Positions 25,446-35,990 of a stretch of DNA of 64,000 bases are shown one piece after another. Source of the stretch: Chrysemys picta bellii (Eukaryota > Chordata > Testudines > Emydidae); the NCBI RefSeq assembly GCF_011386835.1, contig NC_088792.1:110084421-110148420 (forward strand), in the 5' to 3' direction. The notes below the pieces were generated by a model that worked only from the letters and a program-made list of their open reading frames with translations, ran no database searches and had not been told where the DNA came from. How positions within the stretch are numbered: the first letter of the stretch is position 1; each line of letters opens with the position of its first letter. A program made the translations under genes and the position numbers.

Positions 25446-26160
25446 TCAGAAATATCATTTTAAGTCTCAACACTGAAAGTGCGTTGGTCTTTACATACAC
25501 CTGCAGGTCACCCTTAGCTGTTCATAAACTGAAGTTTGCTTGAATCGTTCAATCAACAGACAAATTTTAATGATTTAAACAATCTTCTATTTCAATATAC
25601 TCTTCTGTGTGTCTACTATCACAGATAATAAAGATTTCAGATATTTTATCATGATTTTAGTATACTGAGCTGACCTCTTTTTAATTAACCTGGGGATTAA
25701 GTTGAGGAATATTACAGAATGACTAGTACAAATGGTTAAAATAGTATTAGCATTTCTCTTCCTAGTTTCCCAACAAATGATAAAGAACACTAAATTCTGA
25801 TCTTTAACTTCAGCAGAGTTGTTCTGGATTTACATCAGCAGAAGAGAGAAAACATGAATATCAAAAGCAGAGCTTCTTCTATCAAAGAAAGGAAAAGAGC
25901 AAAAGATTCTTGCTATTTACTAGGTGCTTCAGCATGCAGACCTAATACCTGGGAAGTACTTAGGTACTATGGTGATGAGTGCTTATTGTTATGAAGTGTA
26001 GAAAAGTGATAAGGAAAGCTAAAGACATTAGGCGAAAAACATGTCTGGCAGGGCTTAGGACAATAAAAAGGAGATTTTAAAGTATATGGGGGTGGAATCT
26101 TCACAATTTATAGTAAAATTGTTCATAATTATAAAAAGACAAGTGTTCAATAAATATTCT

Positions 26161-26509
26161 GTAGCCGTGTTAGTCTGTATCCAAAAAGAAAGAAAAGAAA
26201 GAAAAGAAAAAAGAGTCTGGTGGCACCTTAAAGACTAACAGATTTATTTGGGCATAAGATTTCATGGGTAAAAAACCCACTTCTTCAGATGCATGGAGTG
26301 AAAAATACAGATACAGGCATCAATATATATTGGCACGTGAAGATATATATTGGCTCATGAACTCCCTTCTCTTTATGTGCCAATATATATTTATGCCTGT
26401 ATCTGTAATTTTCACTCCATGCATCTGAAGAAGTGTGTTTTTTACTGACAAAAGCTTATGCCCAAATAAATGTTAGTCTTTAAGGTGCCACCGGAGTCCT
26501 CGTAATTTT
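26161..26509. mobile_element. Foldback element with 12-bp target duplication
   Basis: Two arms of about 120-135 bases (about 26213-26333 and 26368-26502) are near-perfect inverted copies around a spacer with ATATATATTGG motifs. The left end is GTAGCCGTGTTAGTCTGTAT followed by an A/G-rich AAAGAAAGAAAAG run. AATAAATATTCT occurs directly at 26149-26160 and 26510-26521, so the target duplication is 12 bp. It carries no ORF. It interrupts the CR1 LINE. Confidence 0.85.
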
Positions 26510-26746
26510 AATAAATATTCTATTTTGTATTTGTAAATAAGAAAGTTGATATATTTGTATCACATGAGGAAATTAAGTATTTTCCAGTCCATTGGTAACC
26601 AAAGAGGATGTTAAACAAAATCTACTAGAGATAAACATTGTTTAAATCAGCAGCCTCAGATGAGTGATATTGCACCCAATTGTCCTAAATGGGTTCCCCA
26701 TATATTACCCCCAATAGTCCTGAAAGGGCTGGCTGAGGCGATTTCT

Positions 26747-27271
26747 ACATAACATAAGAATGGCCATACCGGGTCAGACCAAAAGTCCATCTAGCTCAAT
26801 ATCCTGTCTTCTGACAGTAGCCAATGCCAGGTGCCCTGGTGGGAATGAACAGGACAGGTAATCATCAAGTGATCCATCTCCTGTCACCCATTCCCTATCG
26901 CCCATTCCCATCTTCTGGCAAACAGACGCTAGGGACACCATCCCTGCCCATCCTGGCTAATAGCCATTGATGGACCTATCCTCCATTAATTTATCTAGTT
27001 GTTTTTGAACCATGTTATAGTCTTGGCCTTCACAACATCCTCTGACAAGGAGTTCCACAGTTTGACTCTGCATTGTGTGAAAAAATACTTCCTTTTGTGT
27101 GTTTTAAACCTGCTGCCTATTAAAGATTTGAACCTACACCTCAATCCAGAGACCGGAACACCCACTTGAGAGCAAGACAGAGTCTTGTGCCTTAGACCAC
27201 TCGACCATTCTGACACTGTAACGCAGGTCACTAGAGTCCCGGTCCAATGCTCTATCTACTCAGCCATACAG
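26747..27271 (-). mobile_element. Composite SINE: dimeric tRNA-like head fused to a CR1 3' tail
   Basis: On the minus strand the order is tRNA-like unit 1 (about 27271-27220, A-box-like TGGCTGAGTAGATAGAGC), tRNA-Leu-like unit 2 (about 27214-27120), then a CR1-type 3' end of about 360 bases finishing near TTCTTATGTTATGT. TTTCT flanks both sides (26742-26746 and 27272-27276), and removing the unit restores the host CR1 reading GATTTCT-GGCCCG. This supports insertion as a single unit. A tail shared with CR1 suggests mobilisation by CR1 reverse transcriptase. The CR1 part includes the end of ORF2, unusually long for a SINE tail, so a chance chimera is possible. Confidence 0.65.
27120..27214 (-). 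pseudogene. tRNA-Leu-like sequence (probably Leu-CAA, with intron)
   Basis: Begins GTCAGAATGGTCGAGTGG, followed by TCTAAGGCACAAGACTC, and ends with the B-box-like GGTTCAAATC. This fits vertebrate tRNA-Leu(CAA), whose genes have an intron after the anticodon. About 21 bases lie between AGACTC and TTCCGGTCTC, consistent with a retained intron. The 3' acceptor strand is missing, so it is not a functional tRNA gene. Assigned from memory of the family. Confidence 0.55.
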
Positions 27272-28360
27272 TTTCTGGCCCGTTGACATTAATTTTTAAT
27301 ACATCTTGGAATGCCAGGAAAATTTCAGACAACTAGAAGAGTGCTAAATGTCATTCCAATTTTCAAAAAGAGCAAGTAGGATGACCAGGTAACTATAAGC
27401 TTTCGAGTTTGACATCAATACCAGTAAAAATAATTGAAAAGCTGAAATGAGATTCAATAAAAAAAAATAAAGAATAGGATTATAATTAACACCAGCCAAC
27501 ATGGTTTCATGGAGAATAGAAAATAGATTATGTCAAACTTGATTTTATTCTTAGATGAGATTACAGGATTTGTTATTAAAGGTAACTGAATATATGGGAT
27601 ATCCTTAGGTTTTTGTAAGGCATTTGACTTAGTACTGCATGACATTCTAATTTAAAAATTAGCACTATGCAATATGAATAAAGCACCACATTAGATGGAA
27701 TAAGAGTTAACTAACAAACAGATCTCAAAAAATAGTTGTCTATGGCAATCATCACACGGGGGTGTTTCTAGTGGGGTTTTGCAGGGATCAGTGCTAAGTC
27801 TGATGATATTCAACATTTTTGTCAAAGATGTGGAAGTAAATATAAAATCACTCTTACAATTTGCAGATGACAGAGATTGAAGGAATGGTAAATAAATGAG
27901 GACAGGGCTGTCATACAGAGGGATCTGGATCACTTGGTAACTTTAGCCTATGTAAACAAAATGCATTTGAATACAGCCAAAGGCAAAGTTATACATCTAG
28001 AAACAAGGAACACAGGCCATACCTACAGATTGAGGGAGTGTTTCCTAGAAAGCAGTGACTCTGATAAAGATTTATGGGTCATATTGGACAAGCAACTCAA
28101 CATGAACTCCAGTGTGATGTTGTCCCAAAAATGGGGTAATGTAATCTTTGGATGTATAAACTGGGGAGTAGTAAGTAGGAGTAGGGCCTGAGAGGAGATT
28201 TTACTTCTATACACAGCATTGGTGAGACTGATAATGGATTACTGCATACAGTTCTGGCATCCAAATTTTTAAAAGCATATTAAGAAATTGGAGAGGCTAC
28301 TGAAAAAAGCAACACAAAATTATTTGCGGGCTGGAGAAAATGTTTTCTAGTGAGAGACTT

Positions 28361-28483
28361 TAGGGTGACCAGATGTCCCGATTTTATAGGGACGGTCCTG
28401 ATATTTGGGGCTTTTTCTTATATAGTTGCCAATTAACCCCCACCCCCGTCCCGATTTTTCACACTTGCTATCAGGTCACCCTA
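28361..28483 (+). mobile_element. hAT-type MITE with 8-bp target duplication
   Basis: A 123-bp element with ends TAGGGTGACCAGATGTCCC and (inverse) TAGGGTGACCTGATAGC. AGAGACTT (28353-28360) and AGACACTT (28484-28491) flank it, 7 of 8 bases the same. It is inserted in the CR1 LINE. The interior has the family's GATTTTATAGGGAC and CCCCGTCCCGATTTTTCACA blocks. Confidence 0.9.
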
Positions 28484-28996
28484 AGACACTTAAAGAGCTC
28501 AAACTGTTCAGTTTATCAATAAGGACTGAGAGATGACTTGATTATAGTGTATAAGTACCTTCAAAGGAGAAGATACCAGGTACTAAAGAGCTCTTTAAGT
28601 TAGCAGAGAAATGCATAACTAAAAGCAGTGACTGGGCCCTGGTCTACACTATGTGTTTAGGTCGAATTTAGCAGCATTAGATCAATTTAACCCTGCACCC
28701 GTCCACACGACGAAGCCATTTTTGTCGACTTAAAGGGCTCTTAAAATCGATTTCTGTACTCCTCCCTGAGGAGGGGATTAGCGCTGAAATCAACATCGCC
28801 GGGTCGAATTTGGGGTAGCGTGGACGCAATTCGACTGTATTGGCCTCCAGGAGCTATCCCAGAGTGCTCCATTGTGACTGCTCCAGTGTATCTTTCAACT
28901 CAGATACACTGGCCAGGTATACAGGAAAAGCCCCGGGAACTTTTGAATTTCATTTTCTGTTTTGCCAGCGTGGTGAGCTGATCAGCACAGGTGACC

Positions 28997-29451
28997 ATGC
29001 AGAGCTCATCAGCAGAGGTGACCATGGAGTCCCAGAATCACAAAAGAGCTCCAGCATGGATCGAACGGGAGGTACTGGATCTGATCGCTGTATGGGGAGA
29101 TGAATCCGTGCTATCAGAACTCCGTTCCAAAAGACGAAATGCCAAAATATTCGAAAAAAATCTCCAAGGGCATGAAGGACAGAGGCTATAACAGGAACCC
29201 GCAGCAGTGCTGGGTGAAACTTAAGGAGCTCAGGCAAGCTTATCAAAAAAACAAAGAGGGAGTCTCATGCAACAGGGATGAGGATTTTGGGGATGAGGAG
29301 GATGAGGAGATGGAGGAGGGTAGCACACAGCAGGCAAGCGGAGAAACCGTTTTCTCCGACAGCCAGGAACTGTTTATCACCCTGGAGCCAATACCCTCCA
29401 AACCCTCCCAAGGCGGGCTCCCGGACCTTGAAGGCAGAGAAGGCACCTCTG
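28997..29451 (+). pseudogene. Harbinger copy 2 Myb/SANT-like gene, exon 1 (frameshifted)
   Basis: ATG at 28997 starts Met-Gln-Ser-Ser and leads into the Myb/SANT helix region with APAWIEREVLDLIAVWGDE. The A-run at 29154-29160 has seven A, where copy 3 has six; this extra base shifts the frame after NAKIFEK. The other frame then carries the rest of the domain (DRGYNRNPQQCWVKLKEL) and an acidic stretch, DEEDEEMEEG. The linker seen in copy 1 (about 25 residues with SRFYEALHSILG) is missing. A splice donor, CTG/GTGAGTG, follows position 29451. Confidence 0.8.
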
Positions 29452-29983
29452 GTGAGTGTACCATTGTAAATATAATACATGGTTTAAAAGGAAGCGTGTT
29501 TAGTGATTAATTTGCCCTGAAGACTTGGGATGCATTCACGGCCTGTACAGCTACTGGAATGCAGTCAATCAACATCCATTCTTTATCTCTGTGTTATCCT
29601 CAGGAGAGTGATATCATTCATGGTCACCTGGTTGAAATAGGGAAATTTTATTAAGGGGACATTCAGAGGTGGCTGTTCCTGCTGGGCTGTGTGCCTGTGG
29701 CTGAAAAGAAATAATCCTCGCTGTTAGCCACACGGTGGGGGAGGGGTGAAGTGATCATCCCAGAGAATTGGGTTGGGGGGGGTTAGTTGGGCTTGTACTG
29801 CACGTTAACTCTAAAACTGCAGCCCTTCAGAAAACCAGCAGGGCCTTAAGAGGCAAAATGCGACCTTGTACCAAAACACATGTGCTATATAATGTTAACA
29901 GCTTGGTTCACCTTGAAAGAGTCCACCCATTGTTCTCTAAAATGTGTCTTTAAAGAATACTCTCCCTTTTCTTTCTCCCACAG

Positions 29984-30477
29984 CAGTAAATGTTTCTACG
30001 CTCCCCCAACATCTCCATCCCAGAGGCCAGTGCAGATAAGAAGGCAAAAAACCACATTCGCGATGAAATGTTCTCTGAGCTCATGCAGTTCTCCCACACT
30101 GAAAGAGCTCAGCAGAATGCATAGAGGCAAACAATGGCAGAATCCAGGAAAGCAGAAAATGAACACAAGGACAGGAGGGACGAGCAAGAGGAAAGGTGGC
30201 GGGAGCAAGAGGAGAGGGGTGGCAGCGTGATGAGAGGAGGCAGGATGCAATGCTGAGGCTACTGGAGTTTCAAACTGATATGCTCCGGAGTATGGTTGAG
30301 CTGCAGGAAAAGCAGCAGGAGCACATACCGCTGCTGCAGCTCTTGTGTAACTGCCCATCCTCCTCCACAAGTTCCATAGACTCCTCACCCAGACGCCCAA
30401 GAACAAGGGGTGGGGGGAGAGGTGGCTCCGGGCACCCATCCACTCCACCCCAGAGGACTGCTTTCAATAAGTTTTGA
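29984..30477 (+). pseudogene. Harbinger copy 2 Myb/SANT-like gene, exon 2 (stops)
   Basis: A pyrimidine-rich tract and CAG (29981-29983) make a good acceptor. The 5' part has several in-frame stops; from about 30196 an open segment remains, with a coiled-coil-like stretch (LLEFQTDMLRSMVELQEKQQ) and a Ser/Arg/Gly-rich tail ending at TGA 30475-30477. AATAAA follows at 30597-30602. Homologous to exon 2 of the intact copy at 36288-36763. Confidence 0.75.
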
Positions 30478-31288
30478 AGTGCAGTGTGGCCTTGTCCTTC
30501 TCTCCTCTGCTCCTCTACCACCCCACCCAGTGCTTCCCTCCTCCTCCACCCCTCCTGGATTACTTTGGCAATTATCCCCCTATTTGTGGGATGAATTAAT
30601 AAAGAATGCATGATTTTGAAACAATGACTTAATTGCCTCTGCAAGTGGTGATCAAAGTGGGGAGGTTGGTTGGCATACAGGGAAGTAGAGTGAACCAAGG
30701 GGGTGGGTTATCATCAAGGAGAAACAATCAGAACTCTCACACCGTAGCCTGGCCAGTCATGAAACTGGGGAGGGGTGACTGATGACATGTACCCAAAACC
30801 ACCCACGACAATGTTTTTGCCCCATCAGGCATTGGGAGCTCAATCCAGAATTCAATGGGTGGTGGAGACTGCGGGAACTGTGGGATAGCTACCACAGTGC
30901 AACGCTCCGAAAGTCGATGCTAGCCTCGGTACTGTGGACGCACTCTGCCGACTTAATGAGCTTATTGGGGACATACACACTCAACTGTATAACATCGCTT
31001 CCTAAAAATCATTTTCTATAAATTTGACCTAATTTTGTAGTGTAGACATACCCTGGAAGTTTAAGCCAGACAAATTAAAATTAGAAAATTGTTTGTTTGT
31101 TTTAAACAAAGTCAAACAACAGTGATGACAATTAACCACTGGAACAAACTATGGAAGTGATGGATTCTCCATCTCTTGATGTCTTCATATCAAGACTGGA
31201 TGCCTTTCTGGAATATGTTGTGATGGGTTGGGTTAGATGTTGTTCTTCAGTGTTGGGTTAAAGCCTTCTTGAAACTAATAGGTATGTG

Positions 31289-32330
31289 TCACAGTTTCAG
31301 GGTAACTGCACTTGCATTCCCCTTCCATGTTCCCTTGAGGGAACACACTCTAAAGGTTTTAGACTCCCAGACATAACCTCTTTAGGGCAGAGACTCATGT
31401 CTCTCTTCCACCAGACAGGGAGGTTTAAAGCTGCACAGGTCCATGTCTTATACTGTGATATTCCCAGAAAACCAGACTGCCTAAACAGACCAGGATCTGC
31501 GCTTTGCTTTCTCTCTAACTGTTAACACGACTTCTCCTCTTTCTCTCCTCATGCTGTCGCTGGTTCTTCTTCTCTCTTGTACTGATGCTGGTACTCCTGG
31601 TCTTCAAGCAGCTGGGGTTCCAGATGCAGCCAGTCCCTCCTTAGCTGCATCCTCTCTTGGCCTACCAGCAGATCTCTCATCAATCCCTGTTGCAGTGATA
31701 CATTTGGTCTGTACAGAGCACAGATGTTCCCTTTTTCTCTCCAGGGAGCTGACTCCAAGATTTCCCTGGCCTGTGGGCTGGATCTTCCCTGTGAACTTGA
31801 ACCATTATTTCTCTTCTGGTTGTCAGAATACAGCAAGTTGACTACCTGTATTTTTATCCACTCCTCAGTGTTGAGCTAAATTTCTCTGTGAAATTCAATC
31901 AGCTGATCTTACTTCAGCTCTTCCTAATTCATTTTCCCTTCTCTCTCATTTCACTGTTCCTTTCTCCAAAAGACTGAACATTTCTCTGTGCTTTTCCCTT
32001 CTAATGTACTTCACTACTGTTGGTGCTTATGAGAATTCATGCTGTTCTAGATCCCATATATGCTGCCATCAAATATATGACAGTTCAGGGTAACTGCACT
32101 TGTATTCTCCCTCTGTTGTCCACCAAGAGCACCCACTTAAAGGTTTCCAGCTACCAGCTGTCACCACTCTTGGACAGAGACCTGTACCTCACTCCCTCCT
32201 GACCAGGGTATTTCAAGGCTAACAGCTCCCTATCTACACTGTGATATTCCCAGCTAGCCAGACTCCCTAAATAGGCCAGCATCTGTGCTTTGCTTTCTCT
32301 CCAGAGGCTATGAACAATATAATTGTCTTC
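31289..32330. repeat. Directly repeated segment, possibly LTR-derived
   Basis: A block at about 31289-31530 and another at about 32078-32320 share CAGGGTAACTGCACTTG, CTGTGATATTCCCAG, CAGACT-CCTAAA and TCTGTGCTTTGCTTTCTCTC-like stretches in the same order. The second copy continues to about 32560. The spacing of about 790 bases and lack of coding sequence between suggest two partial LTRs or a tandem partial duplication. Family not recognised. Open frames here (about 95 codons) show no domain. Confidence 0.55.
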
Positions 32331-33563
32331 AGTTACAAGGTACCAGAGAGCTCTTTCTAAACAAGCACATTTATTCTTAAGGTGAAAGCATTAAATAGAA
32401 AACACATTAAAAAACTTAAAAAAAAAATGTGCATGTATGCTAAAAAACTTACCATACGTCATCCCATGCTAACCTCAGGTTCTGGTAGGTGTCATTCCTT
32501 CAAAACCCACAACTGAATTTTCCCCATGGTTACAAGTTCAAAACTGTCTCAGAATCAGAACAATCTGTTGGACACTTCATTTGTTTCTTTATACAGGTTG
32601 GACTTTTGATCTCCAGCCAACAGGTAAAATCAGCAAAGACCCTCTCCTCAAGGCATGTTTGAATAACTGGATGTAGGAAATTTGCATTAATCTATTCCCC
32701 AGGAAACATTATTGTCCCAAAAGTCCATTCTTGTCTGGCATGTTATTCAATATAATTTTTGGAACTTCAATTCCTCATATCTGTCAGTTCACCCCCTTGT
32801 GAGGTTCAGTAAAATTCCGGCCCACAATAATACATAAAACCATTAATTTAATACAATGGATCACAAAGATACTTACACCTAATTCAATAAAGTCTTCCCA
32901 GGGATGTGGCAGTAGATTGCCATATCTGTCATAGTGTGAACATGCCCTTCCTTTAAGATACCTGTAAAAGACATTTAAGGGGCTCCACCTAAAACAAGGA
33001 CAATAGAGTCTGCCCAGAAATTAACACCATGAAGATGGAGGGTTCCGTGAGGTATTGTTTGGCCAGATGTGTGTGAGAGAGAGACAGGGGGAGAGAGTGA
33101 AGAGAAAGACAAGCAGACACAGCCTGGAATGGCATTAATGTAGCTCTGAGATAAAGATAAGAGAAAAAGCTTTTAGGGTCCAGAGTGTTGGCTGGAAAGG
33201 CGTGCTTGGAACAGCAAACAAAGGAAATGCCCCTTGCTATGTGATTCTGACTGTGTTCAGAAACAGGACTTTGGTGAAATCTTGTTTATTTACAAGGAAT
33301 GTACAAAGTTACCAGACTGTATCATTAATTTATACTCCCCTCTGGAACACCCGGAGTTCCTGGAACGCCCTGACCTTTGACTAGCTGCTTAGGTCTAAAA
33401 GGATAACAATGTGTTTTAGCCAAAACACAAGTTATGTTTTAGTCAAACACATGTTATTGGGCTCAATACAAGGGTAACAGGTGAAATGTAATGGTCTTTT
33501 ATACACAGATCAAACTAGAGGATTGAATGATCTCCTCTAGCCTTCAATTCTAGGGAATCTATG

Positions 33564-33873
33564 AAAAACCACAGATACATAGATATATTCATGGACAAAT
33601 TCTATCTTTTGCTTTCAGTCATGCCCTCCTTTAAATCTATTACTATTGGATTGAGAGTTTCAGAGCTTGATTTTGGTTGCTTAGCAACATAATCAGCAGT
33701 TTCCTTATTGATGTTAGGGATGGCTAAACCTGGAATGGTCTTGTTTAGCTACATATCCAGAGTTTAAACGTGTATCCAAATTCACATAACATATTGGTGG
33801 GTGGACTAAGAGCAAACAATAGAAAAGAAGATTGTGGATAGGCTCAAATCTCATCTGGGTCAGAATAAAGCAC
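33564..33873. other. Short non-coding flank of the intact Harbinger
   Basis: About 310 bases of AT-rich sequence between the CR1 3' end and the Harbinger target site. No feature is visible. Confidence 0.5.
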
Positions 33874-33899
33874 TTAGGCCTTGTCTACACTACGAGAGT

Positions 33900-34025
33900 A
33901 GTTCGATTTTACTTGCATCGAATTTTTGTAATCGATATTGCAAAGTCGAACGTGTGTGTCCACACTAAGGACAGTAATTCGACTTTGTGCGTCCACACTA
34001 ACGGTGATAGCGTCGACATTCGAAG
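33900..34025. promoter_or_regulatory. Left subterminal cluster of TCGA motifs
   Basis: At least seven TCGA-centred words lie in 125 bases: GTTCGAT, ATCGAAT, AATCGATA, GTCGAAC, ATTCGAC, GTCGACATTCGAA. Harbinger Myb-like proteins bind subterminal sites, so these are candidate binding sites by inference. The segment also precedes the transposase start and may act as its promoter. Confidence 0.5.
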
Positions 34026-34254
34026 CGGTGCACTGTGGTCAGCTATCCCACAGTTCCCGCAGTCCCCTCTGCCCATTGGAATTCTGGGTGTAGCCGGCAA
34101 TGCCTTCTGGGTAACAAAATGAGTCGAGGGTGCTTTTGGGAAACTGTCGTCATCCGTCCATCACTCCCGCCCTCCCTCCCTGAAAGCGCCGGCGGGAAAA
34201 CAGTTCGCGCGCTTTTCCAGTCATTGACAGCGCGGACGCCACTGTACTCCGAGC

Positions 34255-35538
34255 ATGGAGCCCGCTGCGACCATCGCTGCAGTTGTGGCCGCTCTCAACG
34301 TCTCGCAGCTTATCATAAAGGTTTCCCTGAGGCAGATGCAGAAAAGTCAGGCAAGGAGGCTACGGCACCGCGGTGATGTCCTGAAGTCTGAGAGTAGCAC
34401 AGACCTGTCAGAAAGCAGGCGACCCAGCGCCGAGGACATCACAGTGGCAATGGGTCATGTTGATGCCGTGGAACGGCGATTCTGGGCACGGGAGACAAGC
34501 ACTGAGTGGTGGGACCGCATAGTGCTGCAGGTCTGGGATGAATCCCAGTGGCTGCGAAACTTTCGCATGCGGAAGGGAACTTTCCTGGAACTTTGTGAGT
34601 TGCTGTCCCCTGCCCTGAAGCGCAGTGACACCCGGTTGCGAGCTGCACTGAGTGTACAGAAGCGAGTGGCCATAGCCCTGTGGAAGCTTGCAACGCCAGA
34701 CAGCTACCGGTCAGTCGCGAACCAGTTTGGGGTGGGCAAATCTACCGTGGGGGTTGTTGTGATGCAAGTAGCGAAGGCAATCGTTGATGTACTGCTGCCA
34801 AAGGTAGTGACCCTGGGAAACGTGGAGGCGATCATAGATGGCTTCGCAGCGATGGGATTCCCAAACTGCGGTGGGGCCATAGATGGAACTCACATCCCTA
34901 TCCTGGCACCGGACCACCAGGCCACCCAGTACATTAACCGAAAGGGATACTTTTCCATGGTGCTGCAAGCACTGGTGGACCACAGGGGACGTTTTACCAA
35001 CATCTACGTGGGATGGCCGGGCAAGGTTCATGACGCTCGTGTTTTCAGGAACTCTGGTCTGTTTAGACGGCTGCAACAAGGTATTTACTTCCCGGACCAC
35101 AAAATAACTGTTGGGGATGTGGAGATGCCTATAGTCATCCTCGGGGACCCAGCCTACCCGCTAATGCCCTGGCTCATGAAGCCCTATACTGGCGCCCTGG
35201 ACACTGAAAAAGAACTCTTCAACTACCGGCTGAGCAAGTGCAGAATGGTGGTGGAGTGTGCTTTTGGCCGTCTCAAGGGGAGATGGAGAAGCTTACTGAC
35301 TCGCTGTGATCTCAGCGAAACCAATATCCCCATTGTTATAGCAGCTTGCTGTGTGCTCCACAATCTCTGTGAGAGCAAGGGGGAGACCTTTATGGCGGGG
35401 TGGGAGGTTGACGAAAATAGCCTGGCTGGTGATTACTCACAGCCAGACAGCCGGGCGATTAGAAGAGACCAGCGGGAAGCGCTGTGCATCCGGGAGGCTT
35501 TGAAAGCAAAGTTCCTGAGTGAGCAGGGTAACCTGTGA
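34255..35538 (+). CDS. PIF/Harbinger DDE transposase (HARBI1-like nuclease)
   Basis: A 427-residue open frame without interruption. The N-terminal 90 residues are variable and Ala/Ser/Arg-rich. Residues about 95-180 form a helix-turn-helix-like region (RMRKGTFLEL, then YRSVANQFGVGKSTVG). The catalytic core follows: GAIDG (Asp210), HDARVF (Asp260), ILGDPAYP (Asp298) and VECAFGRLKGRW (Glu334). The DDE_Tnp_4 triad is most likely Asp210, Asp298 and Glu334. The family cuts and pastes the element together with its Myb-like partner, which helps nuclear entry and end binding. The start is the ATG at 34255 (GCATGG); no better upstream start is in frame. HARBI1 itself is shorter (about 350 residues), the difference being mainly N-terminal. 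AATAAA at 35654 follows the stop. All key residues are present, so it may be active. Confidence 0.95.
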   Translation: MEPAATIAAVVAALNVSQLIIKVSLRQMQKSQARRLRHRGDVLKSESSTDLSESRRPSAEDITVAMGHVDAVERRFWARETSTEWWDRIVLQVWDESQWLRNFRMRKGTFLELCELLSPALKRSDTRLRAALSVQKRVAIALWKLATPDSYRSVANQFGVGKSTVGVVVMQVAKAIVDVLLPKVVTLGNVEAIIDGFAAMGFPNCGGAIDGTHIPILAPDHQATQYINRKGYFSMVLQALVDHRGRFTNIYVGWPGKVHDARVFRNSGLFRRLQQGIYFPDHKITVGDVEMPIVILGDPAYPLMPWLMKPYTGALDTEKELFNYRLSKCRMVVECAFGRLKGRWRSLLTRCDLSETNIPIVIAACCVLHNLCESKGETFMAGWEVDENSLAGDYSQPDSRAIRRDQREALCIREALKAKFLSEQGNL

Positions 35539-35653
35539 TTTTATAGTTTGTGTACTGAGAAGCTAAACCTGCCCCCGTTTCTTTACCCAGGTAATGTTGA
35601 CTATCCTATCCAGTTACATACCCCCTTCACCCCCCCTCCAACACACGTGTCGA

Positions 35654-35659
35654 AATAAA
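35654..35659 (+). terminator. Polyadenylation signal of the Harbinger transposase
   Basis: AATAAA lies 115 bases after the transposase stop, followed within 30 bases by T-rich sequence (CTACTTTGTTAAAG). Confidence 0.65.
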
Positions 35660-35795
35660 AATAGTTCTACTTTGTTAAAGCACACCGTTTTCTTTAATAC
35701 TGTTTTAGCGGGAATTTTTTAAAACTGGGACGCAGACTGTGGTGCGGGGCGGGTCTAGTGTTGTGATGCGAATGCAGCTTCTAAACTCAAGGATT

Positions 35796-35840
35796 GACAG
35801 GCTCCGCTGCGGTGGGATGCTTGTTTCAACGGAGCCTGTC
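35796..35840. repeat. Small hairpin between the convergent Harbinger genes
   Basis: GACAGGCTCCG (35796-35806) and CGGAGCCTGTC (35830-35840) are exact inverse complements, with a 23-base loop. It lies downstream of both genes. Confidence 0.75.
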
Positions 35841-35880
35841 ACCCCTCCTGATCGGGACTGTGTGTATGGGAGGTCTATTT

Positions 35881-35990
35881 GACTTTGTGGCAGGGGGAGG
35901 ACGGTTACAGATCCCATGCTGTGTGGCTCTGTGATCCTGTCTAAGGACCGGCGCTTAAGATCTGTAACTGCCCTCCCCCGCCACAAAGTC
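35881..35990. repeat. Large inverted repeat between the convergent Harbinger genes
   Basis: Arms at 35881-35913 (starts GACTTTGTGGCAGGGGGAGG) and 35959-35990 (ends GCCACAAAGTC) pair with few mismatches over about 32 bases around a 45-base loop. A related string (GTGGCGGGGGAGGGCGGTTA) occurs inside the Myb exon 2 at about 36411-36430, so the arms may derive from that coding sequence. The function is unknown. Confidence 0.8.

Larger units (their letters stand above)
28635..31052 (+). mobile_element. Harbinger copy 2, Myb gene decayed, transposase deleted
   Basis: Ends are GGCCCTGGTCTACACTA and (inverse) GGTATGTCTACACTA. CTG occurs at both junctions (28632-28634 and 31053-31055), giving the 3-bp duplication expected for PIF/Harbinger, and the host CR1 reads through once it is removed. 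It contains a broken Myb-like gene in plus orientation. Compared with copy 3, it jumps from CATGAAACTGGGGAGGGG (about 30765) straight to the ACATGTACCCA segment before the right end, so the transposase gene is deleted. Confidence 0.9.
25970..33563 (+). mobile_element. Old CR1 LINE broken into pieces by at least five insertions
   Basis: CR1-like ORF2 sequence is found in order at about 25970-26160, 26522-26746, 27277-28360, 28484-28634 and 31053-31275, and a CR1-type 3' end at about 33450-33563 (GGGCTCAATACAAGGGTAAC, then TCTATGA). Reading across each junction restores the expected CR1 order, for example GATTTCT at 26740-26746 joining GGCCCGTTGACATT at 27277. RT traces include a Gly-Val/Phe-Leu-Gln-Gly-Ser-like box near 27770 and a Phe-Ala-Asp-Asp box near 27860. 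Many stops make it inactive. The interruptions are annotated separately. The 31.28-33.45 kb interruption is the least certain. Confidence 0.75.

Noticed and set aside
27120..27214. Functional tRNA-Leu gene
   Set aside because: The acceptor 3' strand is missing and the sequence runs into CR1; scored as a pseudogene inside a SINE.
26995..27231. 78-codon minus-strand frame starting in tRNA-like sequence
   Set aside because: The frame merges tRNA-like DNA with CR1 ORF2 remnant; it is part of the composite SINE, not a gene.
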